From: an uncultured Prevotellaceae bacterium
GTDB taxonomy: Bacteria; Bacteroidota; Bacteroidia; Bacteroidales; Bacteroidaceae
Assembly (NCBI GenBank): GCA_947303695.1
Contig: CAMYYX010000022.1
Coordinates: 1 to 18,012, forward strand
Reading direction: 5' to 3'
DNA length: 18,012 bases
Of this stretch, positions 16,507 through 18,012 are shown piece after piece. Position 1 is the first letter of the stretch; each line of letters starts with the position of its first letter. Both the position numbers and the translations under genes were made by a program. A model generated the notes under the pieces. It was not told the DNA's origin. It made no database searches and saw only the letters and a list, made by a program, of their open reading frames with translations.

Positions 16507-17565
16507 CTATTTTACGTTACCTACTTTGATGAGGTACTCTGCAATCTGAACAGCATTCAGAGCTGCACCTTTCTTGATTTGGTCGCCTGAGAGCCAGAAA
16601 GTAAGTCCGTTTTCGTTTGCAAGGTCCTTGCGAACACGTCCTACATAGACATCGTCCTTACCTGCAGTAAAGAGAGGCATAGGATAAGGCAGTCCTTCCA
16701 TCGTTTCTTTCGATGGGTCAACATTGGCTTTTGCACCTACCAAAGCAGGATTATCAATCAAAGTGACACCTTCAGCAGCAGCAATTGCCTTCTGAGCTTC
16801 CTCTACAGAGATTGGACGCTCTGTCTCAACCCATACAGCTTCGCTATGAGCACGGAGTGAAGAAATACGTACACACATTGCTGAACAATTGGCATCAGTA
16901 TGCATGATTTTCTTTGTCTCGTTGAACATCTTCATCTCTTCCTTTGTGTAGCCATTATCCTGGAACACGTCAATCTGTGGGATGACATTATATGCCAACT
17001 GGTAGGCAAACTTGCTGACAACAGGATCTTTTGACTCTGCAAGCGCCTTATATTGTTCCTGAAGTTCTGCCATCGCAGCAGCTCCTGCACCTGAAGCACT
17101 TTGATAAGATGCTACATGAATGCGCTTGATGTGTGAAAGGTTCTCGATAGGTTTGAGGACTACTACCATCATGATGGTGGTGCAGTTTGGATTGGCAATA
17201 ATGCCACGAGGACGGTTCAATGCATCTTCTGCATTACACTCAGGCACCACGAGAGGCACATCGTCACACATACGGAAAGCACTTGAGTTGTCGATCATGA
17301 CTGCTCCGAACTTGGTGATGTCTTCAGCAAACTCCTTTGAGGTACCTGCACCTGCAGATGTGAAAGCAATATCTACACCTTTGAAGTCGTCACCATGCTT
17401 CAACAACTGAACTTCATATTCCTTACCGCGGAAAGTGTACTTTCTGCCTGCACTACGAGTTGAACCGAATAAAACCAAATCATCAATTGGGAAATTTCTC
17501 TCATGAAGGACTTTCAGGAACTCCTGTCCTACAGCGCCACTTGCGCCTACAATTGCTACTTTCAT
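16507..17565 (-). CDS. asd: Aspartate-semialdehyde dehydrogenase
   Basis: This 352-residue cytoplasmic enzyme reduces aspartyl-4-phosphate to aspartate semialdehyde with NADPH, the branch point to lysine and diaminopimelate, methionine and threonine. The Rossmann motif is GASGAVGQ (7-14). The active site shows C128 in ANPNCTT, Q155 in SYQSASG, and H240 in SLRAHSE. Likely substrate and phosphate contacts are R98 (SSAFR) and the NETKK region (215-219). Length and N-terminus are standard for the family. The start is the ATG at 17563-17565, 25 nt from a good -7 box, preceded by a purine-rich ACAGAGAAC. It is transcribed alone and converges on the HTCS gene. Confidence 0.97.
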   Translation of the reverse strand: MKVAIVGASGAVGQEFLKVLHERNFPIDDLVLFGSTRSAGRKYTFRGKEYEVQLLKHGDDFKGVDIAFTSAGAGTSKEFAEDITKFGAVMIDNSSAFRMCDDVPLVVPECNAEDALNRPRGIIANPNCTTIMMVVVLKPIENLSHIKRIHVASYQSASGAGAAAMAELQEQYKALAESKDPVVSKFAYQLAYNVIPQIDVFQDNGYTKEEMKMFNETKKIMHTDANCSAMCVRISSLRAHSEAVWVETERPISVEEAQKAIAAAEGVTLIDNPALVGAKANVDPSKETMEGLPYPMPLFTAGKDDVYVGRVRKDLANENGLTFWLSGDQIKKGAALNAVQIAEYLIKVGNVK

Positions 17566-17590
17566 GTTCTCTGTATTTATTTTGCGGGTG

Positions 17591-17598
17591 CAAAGGTA
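17591..17598 (-). promoter_or_regulatory. Bacteroidota -7 promoter box for asd
   Basis: On the minus strand the sequence reads TACCTTTG followed by CACC, a full match to TAnnTTTG. The asd ATG lies 25 nt downstream, giving a short leader of roughly 15-20 nt. No convincing -33 TTTG is seen at the usual spacing; that region is a T-rich, low-complexity tract on the plus strand. Confidence 0.7.
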
Positions 17599-17629
17599 GT
17601 AAAAATTTACGATTTGACCATTTACTATT

Positions 17630-17693
17630 TGCTTTTTTCTTCAAATCTTCAATTTTCAAATCTCCATTCTTTCATTTTTTCAATTTTTCTTTG
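17630..17693. repeat. Pyrimidine-rich low-complexity tract upstream of asd
   Basis: About 60 bp are almost purely C, T and A on the plus strand, with two copies of TTCAAATC (17640-17647 and 17655-17662) and several runs of T. It lies directly upstream of the asd promoter, so on the asd coding strand it is A- and G-rich, like an UP-element-type or flexible upstream region. No gene is seen in it. Confidence 0.5.
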
Positions 17694-17704
17694 GCTTAGT
17701 TGCC

Positions 17705-17775
17705 AGCTCCGAGAGATGACGGCTCGCCAAGGCGACGGGGTGTGCCCCATGGGCACGTCGCATGCGACATTGGGG
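17705..17775. other. GC-rich block of nested palindromes (candidate intergenic repeat or RNA element)
   Basis: A sharply bounded GC-rich island sits between AT-rich flanks. It contains a hairpin CGCC-AA-GGCG (17725-17734), a second hairpin GTGCCC-CAT-GGGCAC (17742-17756) closed by GCGAC (17732-17736) with GTCGC (17757-17761) around a GGGGT bulge, and a 12-bp palindrome GTCGCATGCGAC (17757-17768). The first hairpin shares bases 17732-17734 with the closing stem, and GTCGC can pair with either flanking GCGAC, so several folds are mutually exclusive. It lies upstream of the asd start site and is therefore not in the asd leader. No open reading frame fits it convincingly. Confidence 0.45.
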
Positions 17776-17778
17776 ATA

Positions 17779-17827
17779 TTAAACCCTTAAACTCTTAAAC
17801 TTCTTAAACTCTTGAACCCTTTAATCC
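17779..17827. repeat. Tandem 8-bp repeats (TTAAACYC)
   Basis: Six consecutive units are seen: TTAAACCC, TTAAACTC, TTAAACTTC (9 bp), TTAAACTC, TTGAACCC and TTTAATCC. The array follows the GC-rich block directly. It resembles the heptamer array upstream of porW in being a short-period, AT-rich intergenic array, but has a different unit and period. Confidence 0.8.
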
Positions 17828-17863
17828 TTCTTGCATTTTTCATTTTCCCCCTTTGTATATAGC

Positions 17864-17898
17864 AAACAGGAGCGCTGTGTGTTACAACGCTTCTGTTT
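17864..17898 (-). terminator. Terminator-type hairpin, probably for the right-edge minus-strand gene
   Basis: AAACAGGAGCG (17864-17874) pairs with CGCTTCTGTTT (17888-17898) over 11 positions with one G-T wobble and a 13-nt loop. Read leftward, it lies 35 nt beyond the stop codon of the probable minus-strand gene at the right edge and is followed by TTTGC. Read rightward, it is followed by TTTTCGTTT, a better T tract, so it could act both ways. No plus-strand gene upstream requires it. Confidence 0.5.
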
Positions 17899-17931
17899 TC
17901 GTTTAGAGAGTCTCTTACTTCTTCCCTCTCA

Positions 17932-17955
17932 TGTCAGGAACCTGTCCCCGTGACA
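17932..17955. repeat. REP-like palindrome around GGAACCTGTCCCC
   Basis: TGTCA (17932-17936) and TGACA (17951-17955) enclose GGAACCTGTCCCCG. The core, GGGGACAGGTTCC on the minus strand, resembles motifs I recall flanking REP-associated IS200-like (RAYT) transposase genes in diverse bacteria. No transposase is in view. It overlaps the stop codon of the probable right-edge gene, so the resemblance may be chance coding sequence. Confidence 0.25.
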
Positions 17956-18012
17956 CTAAACCGATACTCAACGGCAGGCGACTTGGCAGTCTGAAGATAC
18001 GCCACACTTACC
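17934..18012 (-). CDS. Probable C-terminal end of an unidentified protein (5' part outside window)
   Basis: On the minus strand one frame is open from the right edge to a TGA at 17934-17936 and gives 25 residues, ending AVEYRFSVTGTGS. The alternating hydrophobic and polar pattern would suit a beta strand at a protein's C-terminus. Support comes from codon use in keeping with this window and from a terminator-type hairpin 35 nt downstream. An opposing plus-strand frame opens at ATG 17931 and also runs off the edge, but it uses more rare codons (AGG, CGA, ATA) and has no visible promoter. No family is recognised. Confidence 0.35.
   Translation of the reverse strand, partial: VSVAYLQTAKSPAVEYRFSVTGTGS

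Noticed and set aside
17460..17790. Plus-strand frames of 79 and 95 codons running from asd into the intergenic region
   Set aside because: They begin antisense to asd and translate the T-rich tract and palindromes into low-complexity sequence; there is no promoter or homology.
17930..18012. Possible cobalamin riboswitch, from CCTGTCCCCGTGACACTAAA and AGTCTGAAGATACGCC
   Set aside because: The resemblance is limited to short pieces. The GGTGnAAnTCC core, the B12 box GCCACTG and the usual spacing are absent, and a minus-strand coding frame explains the segment at least as well.
17931..18012. Plus-strand frame starting at ATG 17931 and running off the right edge
   Set aside because: It has no ribosome-binding or promoter signal, uses several rare codons, and competes with a better minus-strand frame. 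It cannot be excluded without more sequence.
1..18012. CRISPR arrays, tRNA or rRNA genes, insertion sequences, phage genes
   Set aside because: None seen. The only tandem repeats have 7-8 bp periods without spacers, and no transposase, integrase or tRNA-like cloverleaf was recognised.

Overview
The window looks like a chromosomal segment of a Bacteroidota bacterium, most likely in the Prevotellaceae (Prevotella, Segatella or Xylanibacter). The evidence is a set of lineage-typical genes: the type IX secretion (T9SS) genes porW/sprE and porX, a hybrid two-component sensor (HTCS) with Reg_prop and Y_Y_Y domains, and a DUF4861 protein. The two main promoters also carry the Bacteroidota -7 box TAnnTTTG, both as TA(T/C)CTTTGCAC. 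Coding regions have intermediate base composition, while intergenic regions are AT-rich and full of short tandem repeats. These are reading-based judgements; nothing was computed or searched.

Layout: positions 1-72 hold the last 23 codons of an unidentified plus-strand gene. A terminator-type hairpin follows at 122-153. The rest of that gap (to 367) holds tandem 7-bp repeats running into a -7 box (274-281), then a structured leader. From 368 to 16470 seven plus-strand genes are packed with gaps of 0 to 27 bp: porW, porX, tsaE, dnaE, rnr (RNase R), a secreted DUF4861 protein, and a 1324-residue HTCS. They probably form one operon or a set of overlapping transcripts. A 12-bp inverted repeat spans the HTCS stop codon. 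A convergent minus-strand asd (aspartate-semialdehyde dehydrogenase) ends 37 bp further on and has its own promoter. The last 430 bp are mostly intergenic: a pyrimidine-rich tract, a compact GC-rich block of palindromes, tandem 8-bp repeats, a second terminator-type hairpin, and probably the 3' end of another minus-strand gene at the right edge.

How the genes fit together: PorW is an outer-membrane lipoprotein of the T9SS apparatus, and PorX is the response regulator (with a PglZ-type phosphodiesterase domain) that controls T9SS output. Here they overlap by one base, so structure and control are likely translationally coupled. TsaE (tRNA t6A37), DnaE (replicative polymerase) and RNase R are housekeeping information-processing genes. 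The last two genes differ in kind: a periplasmic, carbohydrate-associated family protein and a sensor of the type that normally controls polysaccharide utilisation loci. No SusC/SusD or glycoside hydrolase is in view, so this is an 'orphan' sensor-effector pair at the end of a housekeeping operon and the most interesting functional unknown here. The other main points of interest are the heptamer array abutting the T9SS promoter and the GC-rich element near 17705-17775, where one segment can pair with either of two partners.
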